Below, piece by piece: positions 1 through 5,558 of a stretch of 5,566 nt of DNA; position 1 is the stretch's first letter, and each line of letters begins with the position of its first letter. The stretch is taken from assembly GCA_030598425.1 (NCBI GenBank), contig JAUVPY010000216.1, positions 1-5,566 of the forward strand. The letters run 5' to 3'. Below the pieces are notes generated by a model. That model was not told the origin of the DNA. It searched no databases and saw only the letters and a program-made list of their open reading frames with translations. The position numbers were made by a program, and so were the translations under genes. This DNA is from Anaerolineae bacterium (GTDB lineage Bacteria; Chloroflexota; Anaerolineae; 4572-78; NAK82).

Positions 1-96
1 TAACTTCGCGTAGTAATTATCTACCATACCAAACCCCTTCCTCACTACACCCACAATCACACAACGGACTATGCGAAATAGACCGGGCGCAGGGCC

Positions 97-108
97 TAGC
101 TATAGCTA
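97..108. repeat. Perfect 12-bp palindrome in the upstream region
   Basis: TAGCTATAGCTA reads the same on both strands and lies about 30 bp upstream of the candidate -35 element. Its position would suit a dimeric regulator site, but one perfect 12-bp palindrome is expected by chance in a window of this size, and no second copy is seen nearby. The rest of positions 1-135 shows no gene, RNA or repeat that I can support. The window begins with TAA, which could be the stop of an upstream gene, but that cannot be tested here. Confidence 0.25.
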
Positions 109-135
109 TATCGTTGATGAGGTATTCTCGCTCGT

Positions 136-164
136 TTGTTTGCACCAGTAAGTGCTGGTATACT
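136..164 (+). promoter_or_regulatory. Candidate extended -10 promoter for the operon
   Basis: TATACT at 159-164 differs from the consensus TATAAT by one base. It is preceded by TG at 156-157 with one base between, which makes an extended -10 element. A 17-bp spacer leads back to TTGTTT at 136-141, which keeps only the TTG of a -35 box, as is common for extended -10 promoters. Transcription would start near 171, giving a leader of about 60 nt before the first gene at 230. This is a motif match only. It is the best candidate in the 229 bp before the first gene and would drive all three genes. Confidence 0.45.
144..159. repeat. Inverted repeat across the promoter spacer (possible operator)
   Basis: ACCAG at 144-148 and CTGGT at 155-159 are exact inverted repeats separated by 6 bp. 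They fall between the -35 and -10 elements of the candidate promoter and overlap the first base of the -10 box. A protein bound there would block RNA polymerase, so this is a plausible operator. The arms are only 5 bp long, so chance occurrence is likely enough to keep confidence low. Confidence 0.25.
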
Positions 165-184
165 GAAAGAGATAAGAGAAAGGA

Positions 185-210
185 TGGTTTTCTGTCTCTC
201 CAGAAAACTA
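185..210 (+). other. 5' leader hairpin before the first gene
   Basis: GTTTTCTG at 187-194 pairs exactly with CAGAAAAC at 201-208 around a 6-nt pyrimidine loop (TCTCTC). A G-U pair (186/209) and a U-A pair (185/210) extend it to about 10 bp. It ends 19 nt before the ATG at 230 and is followed by GGTGTAAG rather than a T run, so it is not an intrinsic terminator. It would sit inside the leader made from the candidate promoter. It could affect mRNA stability or translation initiation of the first gene, whose own Shine-Dalgarno sequence is poor. Confidence 0.35.
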
Positions 211-229
211 GGTGTAAGCGGGTAGGCAC

Positions 230-2383
230 ATGGAAAAGCAAGCCACACATCTCACCCATTCCCCAAGCAGCAAGATCTTCCTGAGCGGTCCTCCAGGCAG
301 TGGCAAAACTACGCTGGCCGTTGAGCGGCTACGCTGGCTGATTCGCCGTGGTATGCCAGCTACCGCCATCCTAGTTTTGGTTCCACAGCGCACCTTGGCA
401 ACTTCCTACTACGATGCCTTGCGAGACCCAGATCTTGGCCCGATTGGCCCGATAGATATCATCACTCTCGACGGCCTAGCCCGCCGCGTTGTTCGGCTCT
501 TCTGGCCCCTCATCGGCGATCGAGCTGGCTTCGCCCATCCCACTCATCCGCCAGTGTTTCTCACTGTAGAGACGGCCCAATACTTTATGGATGAAATCGT
601 TGGGCCGCTGATCGACCAGCATGGCTATTTCGATGCAGTTACCATCGAGCGCACGCGACTACTCAGCCAACTGCTTGACAACCTGAACAAAGCAGCACTG
701 ATCGGCGTTCCTCTGAGTGAAATTCAAGAACGGCTCAAAGGTGCCTGGACGGGTGAAAGTGCCCGTCTCGGGATCTACGACCAAGCAGGGGAATGTGTCA
801 AGCGCTTCCGCCATTACTGCCTGGATCACAATCTGCTGGACTTTTCGCTGCAGATCGAGACCTTTCTGCAACACCTCTGGCCCCAACCTGCTGTCCGCGC
901 CTATCTGTTTGAACGCTACCGGCACGTGATCGTAGACAACGTTGAAGAGGATACACCGGTGGTTCACGACATGCTGGCTGATTGGATCCCCCAATGCGAA
1001 TCCGCTCTCATCGGATATGACCAAGATGGTGGCTACCGAATCTTCCTGGGTGCTGATCCGACCAGCTCTGCCCGCCTGGCAGCCATGTGCGACGAGACAC
1101 TAGAACTGACTCAATCCCACGTAGCTCCGCCCGATGTGCTCGACCTGGGCTACCAGGTCGGCCTAAGTTTGCAGCAAGACCCAAACCCGACCGGAGGCGA
1201 CTTTCGTCAAGCACTGCACTTCCGGGAAAGACGTTTTCACCCCCAGATGCTTGACTGGGCCGCCGACGAGATCAGCCGACTGATAGGGGAAGGGACATCA
1301 CCCGGAGAGATCGTGGTGCTGGCTCCATTTATCAGTGACGCGCTGCGTTTCTCGCTGCTCCAAAAGCTGTCGGCGCGTGGCATTGCCGCGCATTCCCATC
1401 GGCCGTCACGTGCCTTGCGTGATGAGCCAGCCACTCGCTGCATGCTAACGTTAGCAAAATTGGCTCACCCAGCCTGGAACTTGCCATTACCTCCCTTCGA
1501 CCTGACCCTAGCACTGATGCAGGCGATAGATGGCCTGGACTTGGTACGCGCTCGTCTGCTGACTGACATTGCATACCGTCCCCAAACCTCATCGCTCAGC
1601 CTTGGATCGTTCGCCCAGATCCAAGATGAAGAGACACGGAACCGAATCGGCTATCTGCACGGCGAACGCTACGACAAGCTGAGAGCCTGGCTAGAAAGTT
1701 ATCAGGCGGGAATTCCTGGTAGAGAAATACATCTTGATCACTTTCTGAGTCGACTCTTCAGTGAGGCTCTGTCCCAGCCAGGCTTTGGTTTTCACATCTC
1801 AAACCACAATCCGGCCAGTCCGTTAGAGGCAGGACGCGTTGCCTCGGACTTGATCGAGTCGGCGCGCAAGTTTCGTGAAGCGCTGGAGCAAGTACCTACC
1901 ACCAACAGGGCGGTCGTCGAAGAGAACTCTTTATCCAAAGGAGATGCTATCGACGCGCGCTTTGTGCACTTGCTGGAACGAGGTGTGGTCGCAGCTACTT
2001 ATGTGCAAAGCTGGCGGTTGACTGAGGATAACGCAGTGCTCGTCGCGCCGGCCTACACCTACCTGATGACCAACCGCCCCGTTGACTACCAGTTCTGGCT
2101 CGACGCCGGCAGCAATGGCTGGTGGGAACGCATCTACCAACCGTTGACCCATCCATACGTGCTTCGCCGCGATTGGAAGCCTGGAAGCCATTGGACCGAT
2201 GAAGACGAGTTTCGCATTCGGCAGGAATCTCTATATCGTCTGGTCTTGGGTTTAGTCCGCCGCTGTCGCCGAGGGATTTACTTGGGCGTCAGCGAACTGG
2301 GAGAGCAAGGCTACGAACAACGAGGACCACTATTGCGAGCGATTCAATCTGCGTTGAAACGCGTTGCGGATCAAGCGATATGA
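230..2383 (+). CDS. UvrD/Rep-like SF1 P-loop protein with decayed helicase motifs (AddB/RecC-like role possible)
   Basis: This 717-residue protein has the outline of an SF1 UvrD-type helicase but not all of its catalytic residues. Walker A is clean (GPPGSGKT, residues 20-27, Lys26). Motif Ia-like ILVLVPQRT (47-54) and Ib-like ITLDGLARR (78-86) follow. The expected DExQD of motif II reads VDNVEEDT (235-242): the Walker B Asp236 is kept but the catalytic Glu position is Asn237. A motif III-like stretch lies at 264-276 (FLGA instead of FRGA), with no clear motif IV arginine after it. Residues 331-410 resemble the start of domain 2A (EIVVLAP at 360-366). Motif V is not recognisable. A weak motif VI, GLVRR at 674-678, may keep the arginine (Arg677). 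No C-terminal PD-(D/E)XK nuclease and no AddB-type cysteine cluster are visible. ATG 230 is the first start after an in-frame TAA at 215-217, and its ribosome-binding site is weak (GGTAGG only 3 nt away). The stop overlaps the next start. Likely role, by inference: a DNA-binding or regulatory partner of the intact helicase encoded at 3251-5545. The exact family is uncertain. Confidence 0.85.
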   Translation: MEKQATHLTHSPSSKIFLSGPPGSGKTTLAVERLRWLIRRGMPATAILVLVPQRTLATSYYDALRDPDLGPIGPIDIITLDGLARRVVRLFWPLIGDRAGFAHPTHPPVFLTVETAQYFMDEIVGPLIDQHGYFDAVTIERTRLLSQLLDNLNKAALIGVPLSEIQERLKGAWTGESARLGIYDQAGECVKRFRHYCLDHNLLDFSLQIETFLQHLWPQPAVRAYLFERYRHVIVDNVEEDTPVVHDMLADWIPQCESALIGYDQDGGYRIFLGADPTSSARLAAMCDETLELTQSHVAPPDVLDLGYQVGLSLQQDPNPTGGDFRQALHFRERRFHPQMLDWAADEISRLIGEGTSPGEIVVLAPFISDALRFSLLQKLSARGIAAHSHRPSRALRDEPATRCMLTLAKLAHPAWNLPLPPFDLTLALMQAIDGLDLVRARLLTDIAYRPQTSSLSLGSFAQIQDEETRNRIGYLHGERYDKLRAWLESYQAGIPGREIHLDHFLSRLFSEALSQPGFGFHISNHNPASPLEAGRVASDLIESARKFREALEQVPTTNRAVVEENSLSKGDAIDARFVHLLERGVVAATYVQSWRLTEDNAVLVAPAYTYLMTNRPVDYQFWLDAGSNGWWERIYQPLTHPYVLRRDWKPGSHWTDEDEFRIRQESLYRLVLGLVRRCRRGIYLGVSELGEQGYEQRGPLLRAIQSALKRVADQAI

Positions 2384-2401
2384 CCCAACCGGATCAAGCG
2401 A
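2367..2401 (+). repeat. 12-bp direct repeat flanking the gene 1/gene 2 junction
   Basis: CGGATCAAGCGA occurs at 2367-2378 and again at 2390-2401, with a period of 23 bp. The copies lie on either side of the overlapping stop and start codons of the first two genes. They encode similar short peptides in two different frames (DQAI at the end of gene 1, DQAK near the start of gene 2). This looks like a small local duplication that may have helped create the overlap. No mobile-element ends are seen next to it. Confidence 0.5.
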
Positions 2402-3246
2402 AGAGCCTTTCCAAGCCCAGCACGGTATCGACCAGCCAAGCTGAAAGAGGCAAGCTACGAAAGATCGAGAAGCTCGGATTCTTTCTGCTGCTCCTTCACA
2501 AGAGCGGCGCAAACCGTTATTGGGAGATAGACGCGCTGCGCGGGGTAGCCATCGTGATGATGGTGGTCTATCACCTTGCTTACGACCTGGTGCTTCTCGG
2601 CTATTACCAAGCCAGCGTAGTTACCGGGCCCTGGCGTGTTTTCGCACGCGTAACAGCAAGTCTGTTCATTCTGCTGGTGGGAGTATCGTTGGCGATTGGC
2701 TTTGCGCGGCGCAGCCGCCAGGAAAGGGGATGGAGGCTCTTTAATAAGTACCTGGTACGTGGGCTGAAGCTGTTAGGCTGGGGCATGGTCATCACGCTGG
2801 TCACTTGGATATATATGGGGAAAGCTGTTATCATCTTCGGCATCCTACATCTGATTGGCGCAGTCACTATCCTGGCTTATCCCTTTCTCTCGCTCGGCTG
2901 GGCTAATCTGCCGATTGGCGTGGCAATGATTGCCTTAGGCATCCATCTAAATCAACTTCCTGTGTCCCATCCCTGGTTATTACTTCTGGGATTAAGGCCG
3001 CCTTGGCTATTCCAGGTAGATTACTTTCCTTTGCTCCCTTGGCTCGGAGTAGCGCTCTTGGGTGTTTTCATTGGTCAGAGTCTGTATCCCGGTGGCACCA
3101 GGCGGTTCAACTTGCTCGAGTGGGATAGGAAGCCAGGGATCAGAGAACTTGTTTGGTTGGGCCACCATGCGTTGGCTATCTACCTGATTCACCAACCGAT
3201 CCTCATTACTGTAGTTAGCGCTCTTGGTGCATTAAAAGCGAGGTAA
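2380..3246 (+). CDS. DUF1624 / heparan-alpha-glucosaminide N-acetyltransferase-like membrane protein
   Basis: This 288-residue polytopic membrane protein has about seven predicted membrane segments (roughly 50-73, 86-108, 126-146, 149-169, 172-190, 214-233 and 256-281). Family marks include YWEIDALRGVAIVMM at 47-61, followed by YHLAYDL (64-70), FGILHLIG (153-160), DYFPLLPWLGVALLGVF (214-230) and a C-terminal HHALAIYLIHQP (262-273). His65, His157 and His271 lie in conserved-looking positions. Relatives (PF07786-type) are thought to move an acetyl group from acetyl-CoA across a membrane onto a sugar amine, but the substrate of this bacterial member is unknown. Residues 1-45 form a polar, basic extension that I do not recognise as part of the domain. 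The start is supported by the ATGA overlap with the first gene (ATG 2380-2382, TGA 2381-2383), which implies translational coupling, although the Shine-Dalgarno sequence is weak. Its place between two helicase-like genes is unexplained. Family assignment is fairly sure; function is not. Confidence 0.85.
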   Translation: MTQPDQAKSLSKPSTVSTSQAERGKLRKIEKLGFFLLLLHKSGANRYWEIDALRGVAIVMMVVYHLAYDLVLLGYYQASVVTGPWRVFARVTASLFILLVGVSLAIGFARRSRQERGWRLFNKYLVRGLKLLGWGMVITLVTWIYMGKAVIIFGILHLIGAVTILAYPFLSLGWANLPIGVAMIALGIHLNQLPVSHPWLLLLGLRPPWLFQVDYFPLLPWLGVALLGVFIGQSLYPGGTRRFNLLEWDRKPGIRELVWLGHHALAIYLIHQPILITVVSALGALKAR

Positions 3247-3253
3247 TCCCATA
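3240..3253 (+). promoter_or_regulatory. Ribosome-binding site and ATA start codon deciding the start of the helicase gene
   Basis: GAGGT at 3240-3244 overlaps the TAA stop of the acyltransferase gene (3244-3246). It lies 6 nt before ATA at 3251-3253, which is standard Shine-Dalgarno spacing. The frame is open from 3236, after a TAA at 3233-3235, and between there and ATG 3293 it contains no ATG, GTG or TTG. ATG 3293 has only AAAGAG pressed directly against it. The extension from ATA adds 14 residues including PRPKQ, which fits the helicase Q motif. ATA is a very rare start codon, so a mutated or misread ATG is an alternative. Confidence 0.55.
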
Positions 3254-5545
3254 AAAACATCCGTCTTCTCCCCTCGTCCCAAACAAAAAGAGATGCTGGA
3301 TCACTACCTGACCTACCAGGGCAAGATGGGCGTCAGCGCAGTGCCGGGCAGCGGCAAGACCTTAACGCTGTCATATCTGGCAGCGCAACTGGTAGCTTCC
3401 AGTCTGGCCGACGACCAAGAAGTGCTCATTGTCACCCTGGTCAACTCGGCAGTGGACAACTTCCGGAGACGTATTGGGAACTTCATCCGGGAGATGGGCC
3501 TGATCCCGGGTTTCGGCTACCGGGTACGCACCCTGCATGGCTTGGCCCATGACATCGTGCGTCTGCGCCCAGGATTGGTCGGTCTGGCTGAAGATTTTGT
3601 CATCGTAGACGAGCGTGAAAGCGGCAATATCTTGGAGGAGGTAGTCAGCCGGTGGCTCCGGGGCCATCCCAATGCCGCCGATTCGTATCTCGGCTGGACG
3701 GAGCTGAGCGACGCTAAAGCAGAATGGGTCAAAGGCGGAACGGGGGGGAGGGGCTGGCCGGACCTGGCCCTGGAGATCGCACGCGCCTTCATCAAACGCG
3801 CCAAAGACTGGCGGCTGTCCCCCGAGGATCTGACGACGCGACTGAACGCAAGTGCGGTTCCTCTGCCGCTGGCTGAGATGGCAAGCGCCGTCTACCACGA
3901 TTATCAGCTCGCGCTCACGTATCGTGGTGGTGTCGACTTTGATGATCTCATCCGTTTGGCTCACGAGGCCTTGCGCTCCGATGAAGACTTCCTCGTCCGT
4001 TTGCGTCACCAGTGGCCCTTCGTCCTGGAGGACGAAGCACAAGACAGCAGCAAATCCCAAGAAGACATCTTGCATATGTTGGTCGGACCCGAAGGAAATT
4101 GGGTGCGCGTCGGCGACCCCAATCAAGCCGTGTATCACACTTTCACCAACGCCAGTCCAGAATACCTGCGCCATTTCTTGCACCAGCCAGATGTCGCGTC
4201 TCGCGCTCTGCCCAACTCGGGTCGTTCCCAGCCCAGTATCATCGCCCTGGCGAATTACCTGATCGATTGGGCAAGACACGAACATCCGGTGCCCGAACTA
4301 CACGGCACTCTGTCGCTCCCTCACATCGAACAGACACCATCCGGCGATCCCCAACCAAACCCGCCCGACGTCCCCTCACAAGTTCATCTCATCGCTGAGC
4401 GATACGCACCGGATCCCGAAGTCGCCGTTGTCGTCCGCTCTGTCAAGCGCTGGCTGGAAGAGCATCCCAAAGAAACAGGGGAGACGGTGGCCGTACTAAC
4501 GCCGCGCAACAAAAAAGGGGTAGATATAGTCAACGCACTGCGCCAAGCCAAGATCCCTCATATCGAGCTGCTCAGCAGTACGGCCGCTACCCGTTCAACA
4601 GCCGGTGTATTGGGTAACGTACTGCGCCATCTGAGCCAGCCGACGTCAGCACGGCAACTGGCAACCCTCTTTCGCGCCTGGCAACGGACCGATTGGGATG
4701 ACCCTAACCAGCGAACACACCTACGCGCCATGGAGGCGTGGCTGCGCAAGCTGCGCCGGGTGGAGGATTTCCTCTGGCCCCTGGAGGGAGAAAACGCTCG
4801 GTTGCCGGATGATCTTCTGGAGACACAGGAGGGAACCGGCGCCCCGGATCTGCTGGAAGAATTCCGCGACATAGTTCGTCGCTGGCAAGCCGCCGCCGCC
4901 TTGCCGGTCGATCAATTAATACTAACCGTAGCTCAGGACCTGTTCACTGAGTCGACTGACCTGGCTCTGGCCTACAAACTGGCGGTGGAATTGCGCCACC
5001 GCCAGAATCTAAACCCGGACTGGCGTTTGCCTGAACTGACGGAAGAATTGGCCGTCATCGCCCGTAACCAGCGGCGCTTTCTTGGCTTTGAGAACGAGGA
5101 CACCGGCTTTGAACCACCGCCTGGTGTAGTGACGGTCGCCACTATGCACCGAGCTAAAGGGCTCGAATGGGACCGGGTCTATCTGATGGCAGTCAATAAT
5201 TACAACTTCCCCTCTGCGCAGCCGCACGATAGCTATATCGCAGAGAAGTGGTTCATCCGCGACCAACTCAACTTGGAGGCAGAGGCACTCGCTCAGTTGA
5301 GAGCCTTGATCGAACAAAATCCGGCCGCCTATGTAGAGGGGACGGCTACTCTCGAAGCTCGTACCGATTACGCTGCCGAACGCTTGCGACTCATGTACGT
5401 GGGAATCACTAGGGCCAAGAAGGGGCTTATCATCACCTGGAACAGTGGTCGCTCGCAGTCTCAGCGTCCCCCCAACCAACAGGCGACTCCATTCATTGCA
5501 CTATCGACTTGGTGGTCAGAACAAGCGGGAGATGGTAGACACTAA
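3251..5545 (+). CDS. SF1A UvrD/PcrA-like ATP-dependent DNA helicase
   Basis: This is a 764-residue helicase if translated from ATA 3251; a conservative call uses ATG 3293 (750 residues, used for numbering here). The SF1A motifs appear in order: Q motif PRPKQ just before ATG 3293, Walker A AVPGSGKT (16-23), Ia LIVTLVNSAVDNF (45-57), Ib TLHGLAHDIVR (80-90), II DEAQD (247-251), III GDPNQAVY (274-281), IV NSGRS (308-312), V TVATMHRAKGLEWDRVYL (614-631) and VI RLMYVGITRAKKGL (699-712). Such proteins move along single-stranded DNA in the 3'-5' direction in repair or recombination. The Q motif glutamine lies about 22 residues before the Walker lysine, as in UvrD, which argues for the upstream start. 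Motif III ends FTNA instead of the usual FRGA, so it lacks that arginine but keeps the stacking aromatic Phe284. No C-terminal nuclease domain is present, unlike AddA or RecB. Neighbours suggest a partner role with the decayed paralogue at 230-2383. It is not canonical UvrD, PcrA or Rep, so no symbol is given. Confidence 0.92.
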   Translation: MKTSVFSPRPKQKEMLDHYLTYQGKMGVSAVPGSGKTLTLSYLAAQLVASSLADDQEVLIVTLVNSAVDNFRRRIGNFIREMGLIPGFGYRVRTLHGLAHDIVRLRPGLVGLAEDFVIVDERESGNILEEVVSRWLRGHPNAADSYLGWTELSDAKAEWVKGGTGGRGWPDLALEIARAFIKRAKDWRLSPEDLTTRLNASAVPLPLAEMASAVYHDYQLALTYRGGVDFDDLIRLAHEALRSDEDFLVRLRHQWPFVLEDEAQDSSKSQEDILHMLVGPEGNWVRVGDPNQAVYHTFTNASPEYLRHFLHQPDVASRALPNSGRSQPSIIALANYLIDWARHEHPVPELHGTLSLPHIEQTPSGDPQPNPPDVPSQVHLIAERYAPDPEVAVVVRSVKRWLEEHPKETGETVAVLTPRNKKGVDIVNALRQAKIPHIELLSSTAATRSTAGVLGNVLRHLSQPTSARQLATLFRAWQRTDWDDPNQRTHLRAMEAWLRKLRRVEDFLWPLEGENARLPDDLLETQEGTGAPDLLEEFRDIVRRWQAAAALPVDQLILTVAQDLFTESTDLALAYKLAVELRHRQNLNPDWRLPELTEELAVIARNQRRFLGFENEDTGFEPPPGVVTVATMHRAKGLEWDRVYLMAVNNYNFPSAQPHDSYIAEKWFIRDQLNLEAEALAQLRALIEQNPAAYVEGTATLEARTDYAAERLRLMYVGITRAKKGLIITWNSGRSQSQRPPNQQATPFIALSTWWSEQAGDGRH
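4979..5005. repeat. 10-bp perfect stem-loop inside the helicase gene
   Basis: CTGGCGGTGG at 4979-4988 pairs exactly with CCACCGCCAG at 4996-5005 around a 7-nt loop. It lies within codons for about residues 563-571 of the helicase (numbered from ATG 3293). It is GC-rich and would be stable in RNA, but no T run follows on either strand, so it is not an intrinsic terminator. A 10-bp perfect stem with a short loop is uncommon by chance in a window this size. Coding constraint on Leu, Val and Arg codons may partly explain it. Confidence 0.4.
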
Positions 5546-5552
5546 GATAAAT

Positions 5553-5558
5553 AGGGGA
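5553..5558 (+). promoter_or_regulatory. Ribosome-binding site for a gene starting at or beyond the window end
   Basis: AGGGGA at 5553-5558, just 7 nt after the helicase stop, is the strongest Shine-Dalgarno match in the window after the one at 3240. A start codon at normal spacing would fall at about 5563-5568. The final base (A, 5566) could be the first base of an ATG. No terminator is visible between the helicase stop and the end of the window, so the operon probably continues. Confidence 0.45.

Noticed and set aside
17..259. Minus-strand 80-codon open frame over the leader
   Set aside because: It starts inside the first helicase-like gene, has no recognisable domain and no clear ribosome-binding site, and covers the promoter and leader signals.
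1141..1160. 8-bp perfect stem with 4-nt loop (CGACCTGG/CCAGGTCG) inside the first gene
   Set aside because: About one such structure is expected by chance in the window once several loop sizes are allowed, and no T run follows it.
1443..1456. Perfect 14-bp palindrome TGCTAACGTTAGCA inside the first gene
   Set aside because: A palindrome of this length has roughly a one in three chance of occurring in a window of this size. It is in mid-coding sequence with no second copy.
3371..4285. Minus-strand 304-codon open frame opposite the helicase gene
   Set aside because: It lies wholly inside a gene with clear helicase motifs. Its translation shows no domain and has the look of an antisense shadow of GC-rich coding sequence.
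3852..4398. Two overlapping plus-strand open frames of 136 and 128 codons within the helicase gene
   Set aside because: They are out-of-frame readings of the segment around motifs II-IV, with Arg/Ser/Pro-rich low-complexity products.
5009..5479. Minus-strand 156-codon open frame opposite helicase motifs V and VI
   Set aside because: The sense strand here encodes the most conserved helicase motifs. The antisense product resembles nothing known.
230..5545. Calling the pair addA and addB, or recB and recC
   Set aside because: Both proteins lack the C-terminal nuclease domain, are shorter than those families and show no AddB cysteine cluster. Only a functional analogy is supported.
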